A stretch of 64,000 bases of DNA from Ruegeria sp. SCSIO 43209 (GTDB lineage Bacteria; Pseudomonadota; Alphaproteobacteria; Rhodobacterales; Rhodobacteraceae): NCBI RefSeq assembly GCF_019904295.1, contig NZ_CP065359.1, positions 2,815,001-2,879,000 of the forward strand, in the 5' to 3' direction. How positions within the stretch are numbered: the stretch's first letter is position 1; each line of letters starts with the position of its first letter. Below are positions 26,586 to 34,843 of the stretch, one piece after another. Position numbers and translations under genes: made by a program. The notes under the pieces are model-generated. The model worked only from the letters and a program-made list of their open reading frames with translations. It was not told the DNA's origin and did no database searches.

Positions 26586-27086
26586 TCAAACGGCTTGAAC
26601 ACGGGCCGGTTCAACGGCCCAAAGCATCTGGGCATTTGTCTCGACTGCGCAAGGACGCACCGTACGCAATCGCTTCAATGCCGTCTCAGGCCGTTCACCG
26701 CATTCAACCATCAGACGCAGAACCACCATCCCGGATCGGCCACAGCCACCACGGCAATGCACTAGCACACGGCCACCACCTGACAACGCCTGACGTGCGG
26801 TCGCGCCAACGCGGGGCCAGCGGTCCAAAATCTCTTTGGGTGGCGTGCCAAAATCTTCGATCGGCAAATGCACCCATCTGCTGGCACGCCCCTGAATATC
26901 AGCGCCAAAATTCCGCGCACCATCCTGAATCATCTCGACTTCAGTGGTCATCGAGATCACAAGTCCCGGCTTCCAGTCTGCGATAAGATCAAGGTCTTCT
27001 GCATACGTTCCTCCACGCCCAGGCATCGAGGACAAGGCCAAGGTGCCTCCGCCAACCTGCAACGCATAAACCACCAGTTGCGACAT
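26586..27086 (-). CDS. Protein-tyrosine/dual-specificity phosphatase-like protein
   Basis: A 166-residue cytoplasmic protein with the phosphatase loop VHCRGGCGRSG (HCx5R-S), a general-acid candidate aspartate in LPIEDFGTPP upstream, and the N-terminal LALSSMPGRGGTYAEDLDLI segment seen in CDKN3-like bacterial phosphatases. Start at 27086 (MSQLVVYAL), preceded by GGGGAG; the upstream in-frame extension lacks homology. The substrate is unknown. It is convergent with the riboswitch gene, with four bases between the stops. Confidence 0.82.
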   Translation of the reverse strand: MSQLVVYALQVGGGTLALSSMPGRGGTYAEDLDLIADWKPGLVISMTTEVEMIQDGARNFGADIQGRASRWVHLPIEDFGTPPKEILDRWPRVGATARQALSGGGRVLVHCRGGCGRSGMVVLRLMVECGERPETALKRLRTVRPCAVETNAQMLWAVEPARVQAV

Positions 27087-27258
27087 AATCTCCCCCCAAA
27101 CAAACTTTACCCAACAACATACTGGTCCAGTAAATAGAATAGAGTGGATTTTAGCCGCATACCCACGCATTCCAAAATGAAAATCGTCCCGGCTGGCTGT
27201 GGACGCGGGCGGCGGGGGCCTCTACGCTGCGGCGTAACGCGAATCCGACAGAGCAGAC

Positions 27259-29019
27259 ATGACCGAGACGCCCAGCCCCGCCTACCAGGTTCTTGCCCGC
27301 AAATACCGCCCCGAAACCTTTGCCGATCTGGTCGGTCAGGACGCCATGGTGCGCACTCTAAAAAACGCCTTCGAGGCGGACCGGATCGCGCAGGCCTTCA
27401 TCATGACCGGCATCCGCGGTACCGGCAAGACGACGACCGCTCGGATCATAGCCAAGGGTATGAACTGCATCGGTCCCGATGGCAGCGGCGGCCCTACCAC
27501 CGAACCCTGCGGTCAATGTGAACACTGCGTAGCCATCATGGAGGGCCGCCATGTCGATGTGATGGAGATGGACGCCGCCAGCCGCACCGGTGTCAATGAC
27601 ATCCGCGAGATCATCGACAGCGTACGCTATCGCGCTGCATCCGCGCGCTACAAGACCTATATCATCGACGAGGTTCACATGCTGTCGACCAGCGCTTTCA
27701 ACGCGCTGCTCAAGACGCTGGAAGAACCCCCCGAACACGTGAAGTTCATCTTTGCCACCACCGAGATTCGCAAGGTCCCGGTGACCGTCTTGTCCCGTTG
27801 CCAGCGCTTTGATCTGCGCCGGATCGAGCCGGAGGATATGATCGGACTGCTTCGCAAAATTGCAGGTGCCGAAGGGGCACAGATTGCCGAGGATGCGTTA
27901 TCGTTGATCACCCGGGCCGCCGAGGGATCGGCGCGCGATGCGACCTCACTGCTGGATCAGGCGATCTCGCACGGGGCCGGTGAAACCAGCGCGGATCAGG
28001 TGCGCGCGATGCTGGGGCTGGCCGATCGGGGCCGGGTGCTGGATCTGATGGATATGATCCTGCGCGGCGATGCTGCAGGCGCGTTGACCGAGCTGAGCGG
28101 GCAATATGCCGAAGGGGCTGATCCACTCGCCGTCTTACGCGATCTGGCTGAAATCACGCATTGGGTTTCGGTGGTCAAGATCACCCCGGATGCCGCCGAA
28201 GATCCCACCGTTTCCCCCGACGAACGCGCCCGAGGTCAACAAATGGCCGAGGCTCTGCCCATGCGAGTCCTTACACGCATGTGGCAAATGCTGCTGAAAG
28301 CGCTCGAGGAAGTTTCCGCCGCACCCAACGCAATGATGGCTGCGGAAATGGCCGTGATCCGCCTGACCCATGTGGCCGACTTGCCTAGCCCGGAGGAGCT
28401 GATCAAGCGTCTGCAAGATACGCCTCCGCCGCCCAATGGTGGCCCCGGCAAGGGAATCGGTGCGCCGGGACATGCTCCTGCCGCGCCACAGGCTGTGGCC
28501 CGATCGGCCTATGCCGCATCGGGAATCGGCGGCAACGCAGGCGGGCCAACAGCCGCGCTAGCCCAAGATGTGCAGGCAGCTCTGGCACGCTATCCAACAT
28601 TTGAACATGTGGTCGAACTGATCCGAGCCAACCGGGACGTGAAGTTGTTGGTCGAGGTTGAAAACGGCGTGCGTCTGGTGTCCTACCAACCAGGCAGGAT
28701 CGAGTTCGCCCCAACCGACAACGCCCCGACCGACCTGTCACAACGATTGGGCGCGTCGCTGCAGCGTTGGACAGGCAACCGGTGGGCCGTTTCTATTGTC
28801 GCTGAGGGCAACGCACCGACCATTGCCGAGGTACGGGACGCTGCAGACTTGGCCCTGAAAGCCGAGGCTGAACAGCATCCTCTGGTGCAAGCAGTGCTGA
28901 CTCATTTCCCGAAAGCGCGGATCAAGAGCATCGAAACCGCAGAACAACGCGCCGCTCAAGTCGAAACCGAAGCCCTGCCCGAGGTCGAAGACGAATGGGA
29001 CCCGTTTGAAGAGGACTGA
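27259..29019 (+). CDS. dnaX: DNA polymerase III subunits gamma/tau
   Basis: ATPase of the clamp loader. The 586-residue protein has Walker A GIRGTGKTTT (about 51-60), the zinc-binding cysteines C70, C84, C87, C90, Walker B YIIDEVHML, the sensor/SRC motif LSRCQRFDL and the gamma domain III. A Pro/Gly/Ala-rich linker (about 395-435) leads to a C-terminal tau-like part ending in acidic residues (DEWDPFEED). I saw no clear slippery frameshift site. It starts the classic dnaX-ybaB-recR order, although a repeat element separates it from ybaB. Confidence 0.97.
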   Translation: MTETPSPAYQVLARKYRPETFADLVGQDAMVRTLKNAFEADRIAQAFIMTGIRGTGKTTTARIIAKGMNCIGPDGSGGPTTEPCGQCEHCVAIMEGRHVDVMEMDAASRTGVNDIREIIDSVRYRAASARYKTYIIDEVHMLSTSAFNALLKTLEEPPEHVKFIFATTEIRKVPVTVLSRCQRFDLRRIEPEDMIGLLRKIAGAEGAQIAEDALSLITRAAEGSARDATSLLDQAISHGAGETSADQVRAMLGLADRGRVLDLMDMILRGDAAGALTELSGQYAEGADPLAVLRDLAEITHWVSVVKITPDAAEDPTVSPDERARGQQMAEALPMRVLTRMWQMLLKALEEVSAAPNAMMAAEMAVIRLTHVADLPSPEELIKRLQDTPPPPNGGPGKGIGAPGHAPAAPQAVARSAYAASGIGGNAGGPTAALAQDVQAALARYPTFEHVVELIRANRDVKLLVEVENGVRLVSYQPGRIEFAPTDNAPTDLSQRLGASLQRWTGNRWAVSIVAEGNAPTIAEVRDAADLALKAEAEQHPLVQAVLTHFPKARIKSIETAEQRAAQVETEALPEVEDEWDPFEED

Positions 29020-29101
29020 CTTTCGAGCATAAGCGCACCTCAACCAAATGCTCCCGCACCCGCCACGGGCCATCGGCTGGCGCCGATACCCCTGAGCGGC
29101 T

Positions 29102-29140
29102 TTGGGCCCGGCAGCGCGCCTTGCGCGCTGCCGGGCCCAA
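29102..29140. repeat. Perfect 18-bp-stem palindrome downstream of dnaX
   Basis: TTGGGCCCGGCAGCGCGC (29102-29119) is an exact reverse complement of 29123-29140, with a 3-base CTT loop. The GC-rich hairpin is far stronger than needed for termination, lacks a U-run, and lies inside the dnaX-ybaB unit. Its composition resembles palindromic intergenic repeats I associate with Roseobacter genomes (from memory); only this copy is in the window. Confidence 0.65.
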
Positions 29141-29148
29141 CGGGAGGA

Positions 29149-29168
29149 AAGGTCTTGCCAAAGACCTT
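29149..29168. repeat. Second hairpin of the dnaX-ybaB intergenic element
   Basis: AAGGTCTT (29149-29156) pairs with AAGACCTT (29161-29168) around GCCA, only eight bases after the large palindrome and followed by GACGGGCGGGAG. The spacing suggests that the two hairpins form one composite element. Confidence 0.5.
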
Positions 29169-29254
29169 GACGACGGGCGGGAGTATCCTGACCTCTTGTG
29201 CCGCACGGTTACGCTTCGTATCTAGGCCACAAATCGAGTGACAGGAGATTACCG

Positions 29255-29599
29255 ATGCTAAAAGGTTTAGGCGGCCTGGGTGACATGGCCAAGATGATGA
29301 AATCCGCGCAGGATCTGCAGACCAAGATGACTGACATGCAGGAAGAGCTGAACACCATCATGGTTGTCGGCGAATCCGGTGCCGGGCTGGTCAAGGCCAC
29401 CGCGACCGCCAAGGGCGAGTTGAAAGGTCTGGATATCGACCCGTCGATCTTTAACGGTGACGATAAGGAAGTGGTCGAAGACCTCATCCTCGCCGCGATC
29501 AAGGACGCCCAAACCAAGGCGCAGGAACGTTCACAGGCAGAAATGGCCAAGCTGACCGAAAGCATGGGCCTGCCCGCAGACATCAAGCTGCCGTTCTGA
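29255..29599 (+). CDS. ybaB: YbaB/EbfC family nucleoid-associated protein
   Basis: A 114-residue DNA-binding protein of the nucleoid. It has the family pattern MLKGLGGLGDMAKMMKSAQD, a first amphipathic helix, then strands (AGAGLVKATATAKGELKGLDID) and a C-terminal helix (AEMAKLTESMGLPADIKLPF). ATG at 29255 is preferred because AGGAG lies eight bases upstream; the open frame back to 29198 covers the repeat flank. It lies between dnaX and recR. Confidence 0.95.
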   Translation: MLKGLGGLGDMAKMMKSAQDLQTKMTDMQEELNTIMVVGESGAGLVKATATAKGELKGLDIDPSIFNGDDKEVVEDLILAAIKDAQTKAQERSQAEMAKLTESMGLPADIKLPF

Positions 29600-29663
29600 T
29601 ACACCCTCCTGACGGATCTATGGCCGGGGCGTGTTTCTCTGGCCCAATTGCGAGGGTCTCACG

Positions 29664-30257
29664 GTGAGTTCGAACAGTGACATCGACAATCTGATCGACC
29701 TGATGGCCAAGCTGCCCGGTCTCGGCCCCCGCTCGGCCCGCCGCGCAGTCCTGCACCTGATCCGTAAACGCGCCCTGCTGCTAACGCCGCTTTCTGACGC
29801 CATGCAGCAGGTAGCCGTAACTGCCCGTGAATGCCTGAACTGCGGCAATGTGGGCACCACTGATATCTGCGACATCTGTAACAACGAGGCTCGCGCAACC
29901 GGAGAGCTGTGCGTGGTCGAGGACGTCGCCGACCTTTGGGCGATGGAGCGTGCCGGGGTCTTCAAGGGTCGCTATCACGTTCTGGGCGGCACTTTGTCGG
30001 CTTTGGACGGGGTCGGCCCGGATGAATTGCGTATCCCCCGGTTGAAGGACCGGGTTGTGGCCGAGAGTATCACCGAGATCATCCTCGCCCTGAACGCCAC
30101 CGTCGATGGCCAGACCACTGCCCACTACATCGCTGATCAGTTGGAGGGGCAGGTTCGTCTGACATCCCTGGCGCAAGGTGTACCGATTGGGGGAGAGTTG
30201 GACTATCTAGACGACGGGACGATTACTGCGGCGTTGCGGGCGCGGAAGGAGATCTAG
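29664..30257 (+). CDS. recR: Recombination mediator RecR
   Basis: Part of RecFOR, which loads RecA at gaps. The 197-residue protein has the N-terminal helix-hairpin-helix ([17 protein letters not shown]), a C4 zinc finger ([16 protein letters not shown]), a Toprim domain ([19 protein letters not shown]) and the C-terminal Walker-B-like region. The start is GTG at 29664 ([13 protein letters not shown]), with GAGGG eight bases upstream; a GTG at 29631 would add 11 non-homologous residues. Confidence 0.95.
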   Translation: MSSNSDIDNLIDLMAKLPGLGPRSARRAVLHLIRKRALLLTPLSDAMQQVAVTARECLNCGNVGTTDICDICNNEARATGELCVVEDVADLWAMERAGVFKGRYHVLGGTLSALDGVGPDELRIPRLKDRVVAESITEIILALNATVDGQTTAHYIADQLEGQVRLTSLAQGVPIGGELDYLDDGTITAALRARKEI

Positions 30258-30334
30258 ATTTGTAGTCGCCTGCTCCTTGCGTGCCTTGTAGAAACCAAGC
30301 ACTTTCTTAGGATTTCTTGGAGGTTAAGCATTTG

Positions 30335-30694
30335 ATGCGAAAGTTTATTATAGTTTTTTGTGCATCTGCGCTGATTGTCGTGATTGGTATTCACTTGTTG
30401 CTGTCCCCGCCGTTTCCGCTACCTCCAAAAATCGGGCGAAATCTGCCCGACAGTTTTGCCGAAGCTGACAAAGAGTTTGCTCGAAGGATAATCGCTGAAT
30501 ACCCATTGCCGCTGAAAGAGCAAGAGCTGGTCCGATTTCTAGAGCAAGATGGATTTTCTATTTCAAAAGGAAAAAGCTATGCGTATTTTGAAAAACAGTC
30601 TTTTCCCTGCATGCTTCGTTGGCTCGTTTTTTGGGAAGCCCAGAATGACACCATAGTCGAGTTGAAGCCTAATTTCGACGGGTCCTGCCTATAA
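30335..30694 (+). CDS. AT-rich hypothetical protein with N-terminal hydrophobic segment
   Basis: A 119-residue product that I do not recognise. It begins MRKFIIVFCASALIVVIGIH, a membrane anchor or signal sequence, followed by a proline-rich stretch and a soluble domain (EADKEFARRIIAEYPLP) that ends in a cysteine (FDGSCL), with a second one in FPCML. GGAGG lies 11 bases upstream of the ATG (or 8 upstream of an adjacent TTG). Its base composition is clearly more AT-rich than neighbouring genes, as are the flanks, suggesting recent acquisition. Confidence 0.65.
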   Translation: MRKFIIVFCASALIVVIGIHLLLSPPFPLPPKIGRNLPDSFAEADKEFARRIIAEYPLPLKEQELVRFLEQDGFSISKGKSYAYFEKQSFPCMLRWLVFWEAQNDTIVELKPNFDGSCL

Positions 30695-30871
30695 GTTTCT
30701 TAGTAGCTTTATTACTTCACGACGAACGCTCCACAAGCTAGGTGATCTTAGAATTCAGATTGGCTGAATACGACCTAGTATCTGGGGCGCAATAAAAGAA
30801 TGCTCTTGGCTGGGCTGTCGAAACTTGTAACTTGGGCACAGTTTCACAACGTAACTCTGTGGATTTCAAAT

Positions 30872-31360
30872 ATGCCCCGCCTTCTCGCCCTCACCCTAGC
30901 CGCCTTCACCGCCACTGCTGCCTTGTCGCAGGCACTCATCGACAAAGGCTTCGTCGAAGGCTGGAACATCATGATGGACCCCAACCTCGGCAATGGGTGC
31001 CTGATCCAGACGGTGTATCAGGATCTTTCGGTGGTGCGGCTAGGCTATGACGCACTGGACGATCGCGGATACTTCACTGTCTACAACAAGGCTTGGGGCG
31101 ACATTAAACCGGGGGAACAATATCCGATCCGGTTTGATCTGGACGGCAAGAGCTTTGATGCCACCGCCATCGGGTTCAAGCAGGATCGCGTGCCCGGCGC
31201 GACGGTGTTCTTTACGGACCGGAGTTTCGTCACCTCGATTGCGCAGAACAAGACCATGACCGTCTACAATCCAGAAGGTCAGACCGTCATGGCGATTGAT
31301 CTGAAAGGCACCGCCAAAGCGCTGGATTATGCGCGCGACTGCCAGAACAAAAAGCTCTAA
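30872..31360 (+). CDS. Secreted hypothetical protein
   Basis: A 162-residue protein with a clear signal peptide (MPRLLALTLAAFTATAALSQ, cleavage about residue 20). The mature part is beta-rich (GFVEGWNIMMDPNLGNGCLI; FDLDGKSFDATAIGFKQD), with two cysteines (NGCLI and RDCQN) that may form a disulfide in the periplasm. The pattern occurs in uncharacterised Rhodobacteraceae proteins; no enzyme motif is seen. ATG at 30872 starts the signal peptide; the upstream extension to 30800 would spoil it. The 3' end overlaps the RNase T2 gene by four bases. Confidence 0.75.
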   Translation: MPRLLALTLAAFTATAALSQALIDKGFVEGWNIMMDPNLGNGCLIQTVYQDLSVVRLGYDALDDRGYFTVYNKAWGDIKPGEQYPIRFDLDGKSFDATAIGFKQDRVPGATVFFTDRSFVTSIAQNKTMTVYNPEGQTVMAIDLKGTAKALDYARDCQNKKL

Positions 31361-31986
31361 CGAATCGGATCAAACACCGCGTCTTTAGCGGTGCAATCAC
31401 GGATCACGTCGCGGCCACAGGGCACCGGGTCAAGATTGCGGGACAGGCATAGGCGGACTTCTTCGATATAGCCTTGCTTACAGGTGATGGTGATCATGTC
31501 AGGCTCAAGCGTGGGATTGGCCTTGAGAAAGGCCTCTTCCACCACCGAAGCGGGCAGTTTGACCGTAGCGTCCAGCTTGCGGAACACTTCGGGGCGCGCA
31601 ACTCCTGCATAAGCCTGCCGCGACAGGGCGAAATAGTCGGGTGCACTGAGGCCCGAACAGGTGCCGTGCTTTTTCCATTGATGCCAGGCCAACCCGGATG
31701 AGCCCTGAATATCCTCCATTTCCCGCGTCATGCGGCGTGTGGGTGGCGCTTCGGACGTGCGACAATACGAAGGCCAGCCCTGATGGAATTGCGGCCAGAG
31801 CCCATGCAATATCCACCCATGATCGTGTCGCGTGTCGCACTGATCCGAGCCGCGCGCATCGCCTTCGCGGGCGCACCAATTGGGCGACCAGCTGAGCGAC
31901 AGGACGTAGTAGTCAAAATCGCCCGCCTTTTCGCCCTCGGCCATCGCAGCCATGGCACTCAGCACCCACAAAATCGCCCAGCGCAT
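31357..31986 (-). CDS. Ribonuclease T2 family protein (secreted)
   Basis: A periplasmic or secreted RNase of the T2/S family, 209 residues including a short signal peptide (MRWAILWVLSAMAAMA). The two conserved active-site segments are ILHGLWPQF (CAS I) and WHQWKKHGTCSG (CAS II). In CAS II the catalytic Glu of the usual HEWxKHG is Gln, while both histidines remain. Several cysteines (WCARE, SDQC, SYC, HGTC, ITC, CLS, PC, DC) indicate disulfides. The start at 31986 gives the signal peptide; the open frame further upstream is antisense to trcR. Confidence 0.9.
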   Translation of the reverse strand: MRWAILWVLSAMAAMAEGEKAGDFDYYVLSLSWSPNWCAREGDARGSDQCDTRHDHGWILHGLWPQFHQGWPSYCRTSEAPPTRRMTREMEDIQGSSGLAWHQWKKHGTCSGLSAPDYFALSRQAYAGVARPEVFRKLDATVKLPASVVEEAFLKANPTLEPDMITITCKQGYIEEVRLCLSRNLDPVPCGRDVIRDCTAKDAVFDPIR

Positions 31987-32116
31987 TCGCCTCTTCCCTT
32001 CTTTAGCTGTCGCGACTATATAGGCCCCAAGTTCCCCGACAACGGAAACCTGCCCCATAGCTTCGGGGCCGCCGAATTCCGGCGACGGGACAGATGTATT
32101 TATAGGAGACGGGCTG

Positions 32117-32878
32117 ATGGCAAAACCGCTTATGGCCAAGGCAACCGCCGTATGGCTGGTGGACAACACCACGATCAGCTTCAAGCAGATCGCGGATTTC
32201 GTAGGCATGCACGAGCTGGAAGTGCAGGGTATTGCGGATGGTGATGTGGCTGCAGGTGTCAAAGGGTTTGACCCGATTGCCAACAACCAGCTGACTCAGG
32301 AAGAAATTGACACCGCGCAAAACAACCCGCTGCACAAGCTGAAGCTGAAATTCAATCCGGCGGCATCAGGCGAAGAGAAACGCCGTGGTCCGCGCTACAC
32401 CCCGCTGTCCAAGCGTCAGGACCGTCCGAACTCGATCCTGTGGCTGGTCAAGTTCCACCCAGAACTCAGCGACGGCCAGATTGCCAAGCTGGTCGGCACC
32501 ACTAAGCCGACCATCCAGTCGATCCGCGAGCGGACGCACTGGAACATCTCGAACATGCAGCCGATCGATCCGGTTGCCCTGGGACTGTGCAAACAATCCG
32601 AACTGGATGCCATCGTGCAAAAGGCCGCGGCCAAGAAAGCAGCCGAAGGTGGCGTGATGAGCGATGATGAGCGTCGCAAACTGGTCTCGACCGAACAGTC
32701 GCTCGAGATGGATTCAGCGCCCAAGATCCCGACCGCGATCGAAGGTCTCGAGACATTCTCGTTGTCCGAGGACACCAACGAGAAGGAAGAAGAAGAGCCC
32801 ATCGTCGATGCGGATAGCTTCTTCAACCTGCCCAAGGGTGGTGGTGATGAAGAAGACGAAGACGATCTGCGCCCCTGA
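32117..32878 (+). CDS. trcR: TrcR-type cell-cycle transcriptional regulator (DUF1013)
   Basis: A 253-residue alphaproteobacterial regulator. The N-terminal region contains an HTH-like segment (TISFKQIADFVGMHELEVQG), a second (LSDGQIAKLVGTTKPTIQSI) follows the RPNSILWLVKFHPE motif, and the C-terminus is long, acidic and probably disordered (EKEEEEPIVDADS, GGGDEEDEDDLRP). The DUF1013 family member in Caulobacter (TrcR) is a cell-cycle transcription factor associated with RNA polymerase; the symbol is assigned by family resemblance. GGAG precedes the ATG. A terminator follows. Confidence 0.82.
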   Translation: MAKPLMAKATAVWLVDNTTISFKQIADFVGMHELEVQGIADGDVAAGVKGFDPIANNQLTQEEIDTAQNNPLHKLKLKFNPAASGEEKRRGPRYTPLSKRQDRPNSILWLVKFHPELSDGQIAKLVGTTKPTIQSIRERTHWNISNMQPIDPVALGLCKQSELDAIVQKAAAKKAAEGGVMSDDERRKLVSTEQSLEMDSAPKIPTAIEGLETFSLSEDTNEKEEEEPIVDADSFFNLPKGGGDEEDEDDLRP

Positions 32879-32887
32879 GATGCGCAT

Positions 32888-32921
32888 GGTCCCGGCCTCA
32901 AGTAGCTGGGACCCGATTTTT
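32888..32921 (+). terminator. Terminator of trcR
   Basis: GGTCCCGGC (32888-32896) pairs with GCTGGGACC (32905-32913), with one G-U pair, followed by CGATTTTT. It lies ten bases after the trcR stop. Confidence 0.75.
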
Positions 32922-32931
32922 GGGTGATTTG

Positions 32932-33321
32932 ATGCTAAAGGTTCTATCCTTATTCTTCGACGCGCATCGTGCCGTTTCAATCTATGTGTTCCTGAAATCC
33001 TGGTGGTTGGCCATTACAGGTGCCGTAGTGATGATTGCAATAGTCGCTGGCTTGCTATTGCTGAATGACGACGGCAAGCACGAGCACGAGGCGTTTCTCA
33101 CCGTCGCGGTTTTGTCGGCGACACCGATCAATGGCGATCTCAAGAACGGGGTCATTGCTTCGGTGCGCTTGCCGGATGGCTCAGCAGCATCAATCACCTC
33201 GACCGAAGGGCCGATTGCTCAGACAGTTGGAACCCAAGCCTGTATCGAGAAACGGGTTTTCGTTGAAACTGGAGAGCCAAGGTATCGGTTCAAACTGCCA
33301 CGATATTGCGAAGCGAGCTAG
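32932..33321 (+). CDS. Small single-helix membrane protein, unknown function
   Basis: A 129-residue protein with a membrane helix at about residues 25-46 (WWLAITGAVVMIAIVAGLLLL) and a C-terminal soluble domain with short beta strands (TVAVLSATPINGDLKNGVIA) and two cysteines (QACIEK, RYCEAS). The topology suggests a periplasmic C-terminal domain. No family recognised. The start is uncertain: ATG at 32932 has only a weak ribosome site. It lies after the trcR terminator and before a strong terminator, so it is probably transcribed alone. Confidence 0.65.
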   Translation: MLKVLSLFFDAHRAVSIYVFLKSWWLAITGAVVMIAIVAGLLLLNDDGKHEHEAFLTVAVLSATPINGDLKNGVIASVRLPDGSAASITSTEGPIAQTVGTQACIEKRVFVETGEPRYRFKLPRYCEAS

Positions 33322-33327
33322 AAAAGC

Positions 33328-33362
33328 AAAACCGCCCGATGGCTCAACCGGGCGGTTTTTTT
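33328..33362. terminator. Bidirectional rho-independent terminator
   Basis: ACCGCCCG (33331-33338) pairs with CGGGCGGT (33349-33356), followed by a T7 run on the plus strand and preceded by A4 for the minus strand. It serves both the small membrane protein gene and the convergent permease gene. Confidence 0.88.
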
Positions 33363-33364
33363 GT

Positions 33365-34396
33365 TCAGATCATCTGAAACAGGATGCCTGCTACGATGGC
33401 ACCGCTGATGCCCAAACCCAGATAGGTGGCAAAGACGCGCGGTTTCACCAGTGACCACACGGCCGCCATCGCAGGTATCGAACTGACGGCGCCGGCCACC
33501 ATGAACGACATCGCAGCACCCGCACTCATACCCTGTTCCATCAGACCCGCAAGAAGCGGTGGTGCGACGTAAGAGTTCAGATAGGCAGGCATTCCGACCA
33601 AGGCAGCGATGACAATTGGCACAACACCCTCACCACCAACAACCCGGGCGATCAGGTCTGCCGGAACATAGCTGACCAGCAGCGCCTCGAGCACGTAGGC
33701 GAACGCTAGCCATTTGAGCAAGAACAGACCGTTATGAACGAATTCGGCCCGAAAGCGCGTCCGACGGTCAGGGTCTTGCCAGAACTTCCAGACGGGTTTG
33801 TCATCTTGCTTTGGTCCGCAACCGCAGCAACCAGCGGGTTTGTATTCACGCAACGGCTGCGCAAAGGCACCTCCCCGCATCAGGGTGCGCACGGCAAACC
33901 CGCCGAACAAACCCAACGCGACAGCGGCAACCGCTTTACCAATTGCAAACGGCCAACCCAGCGCACCCGCAGTAATCAGCAACGTCGGGGGGTCGATCAA
34001 CGGTGAACTGAGCCAGAATGCCATCACGGCCGACAATGGCGCACCCAGAGCCAGCAAACCTGCGATGAATGGGATCACTTCGCAGGAACAAAATGGGGCC
34101 AGCCCGCCAAACAACGCGGCCAGAAAGATCATCCGTGTCTCGCGACCCTCAAATGCACGGGCGACCATCACTTCGGCCCCAGTTGCCTTCAGGTATGATA
34201 GCAGCAGAACAGCAAACAGGATGTACTGGCCCGTATGCGCAAGCGCTTTGGCTGCAAAACTCACAACCTCGGTCCAGTTGCCCGGATCAAGAACGGCCAC
34301 CAGCGCCAGTATGACCACGATCAGAGCCCAGGGCGTTTTGATCAGGTCGATCAGGTTTCTGGCAAGTGGCTTGGGGTTTTGTGTTAGTTCAGCCAT
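33365..34396 (-). CDS. Permease of the UPF0718/YraQ (DUF318) family
   Basis: A 343-residue polytopic membrane protein with about eight helices in two halves. Landmarks are FGGLAPFCSCEVIPFIAGLLA and MPAYLNSYVAPPLLAGLMEQG, the paired family motifs. A cytoplasmic loop carries AGCCGCGPKQ, a cysteine cluster that could bind a soft metal or metalloid. ATG at 34396 overlaps the arsR stop by a few bases, so the permease is coupled to the ArsR regulator. Export of a metalloid or metal is likely, but the ion cannot be read from sequence. Confidence 0.88.
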   Translation of the reverse strand: MAELTQNPKPLARNLIDLIKTPWALIVVILALVAVLDPGNWTEVVSFAAKALAHTGQYILFAVLLLSYLKATGAEVMVARAFEGRETRMIFLAALFGGLAPFCSCEVIPFIAGLLALGAPLSAVMAFWLSSPLIDPPTLLITAGALGWPFAIGKAVAAVALGLFGGFAVRTLMRGGAFAQPLREYKPAGCCGCGPKQDDKPVWKFWQDPDRRTRFRAEFVHNGLFLLKWLAFAYVLEALLVSYVPADLIARVVGGEGVVPIVIAALVGMPAYLNSYVAPPLLAGLMEQGMSAGAAMSFMVAGAVSSIPAMAAVWSLVKPRVFATYLGLGISGAIVAGILFQMI

Positions 34397-34697
34397 CGTT
34401 TGCGGCCTTTCCGATTTCGTCTGCGCAGCATTCACTAAGGATGAACTGCGCCAGGTTTCTCAATTCGTCAAAGCACGCGCGGTTGATCGTGCTACGCCCG
34501 ATCTTCTCTTGCTCAACTACTCCGCCAGCAGCCAGAAACCGCAGATGATGCGCCAGAGTCGAGGGCGCGATTCCTGTCCTCGTCTGAATTTCTCCAACGG
34601 TCAGGCCTGCTTCCCCAGCACGAACCAAGGTCTTAAGAACCTTCAATCGGGCTTCCGAGCCCATGGCAGAGAAACCTGCGGCAGCTTCTTCCCACAT
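34389..34697 (-). CDS. ArsR-family metalloregulator
   Basis: A 102-residue winged-helix repressor: GSEARLKVLKTLVRAG, the recognition helix TGIAPSTLAHHLRFLA, and the wing GVVEQEKIGRST. There is no CxC pair in the recognition region; cysteines occur at RACFDEL and near the C-terminus (SECCADE), a possible metal site. GGAG lies seven bases before the ATG. An inverted repeat just upstream is the likely operator. With the downstream permease it forms a two-gene operon. Confidence 0.92.
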   Translation of the reverse strand: MWEEAAAGFSAMGSEARLKVLKTLVRAGEAGLTVGEIQTRTGIAPSTLAHHLRFLAAGGVVEQEKIGRSTINRACFDELRNLAQFILSECCADEIGKAANDG

Positions 34698-34708
34698 CTT
34701 TTATCTCC

Positions 34709-34740
34709 ATTAAACTAGATTTCTGGTTATTTAGTTTAAT
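34709..34740 (-). promoter_or_regulatory. ArsR operator: inverted repeat ATTAAACTA-N14-TAGTTTAAT
   Basis: Perfect 9-base arms at 34709-34717 and 34732-34740, 12 bases upstream of the arsR ATG. The AT-rich dyad with a two-turn centre spacing fits ArsR-family operators and stands out in high-GC DNA. Confidence 0.7.
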
Positions 34741-34797
34741 TCGTATCCTGCGTCAACCACACGTGTGCGTAAAACTCCCAACATGGTTCGCAGGGCC

Positions 34798-34829
34798 ATA
34801 AGTCCAGATTGCCACCGCCTTAGGTCCAA
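34798..34829 (-). promoter_or_regulatory. Candidate TauR sites upstream of tauR
   Basis: Read on the minus strand, CTGGACTTAT (34798-34807) and TTGGACCTAA (34820-34829) are direct repeats 22 bases apart, within 50 bases of the tauR start. They match the pair in front of xsc. From memory, TauR of Rhodobacter capsulatus recognises CTGGACTTAA-like direct repeats. The position suggests autoregulation. Confidence 0.6.
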
Positions 34830-34843
34830 CCTATAACGATGCA

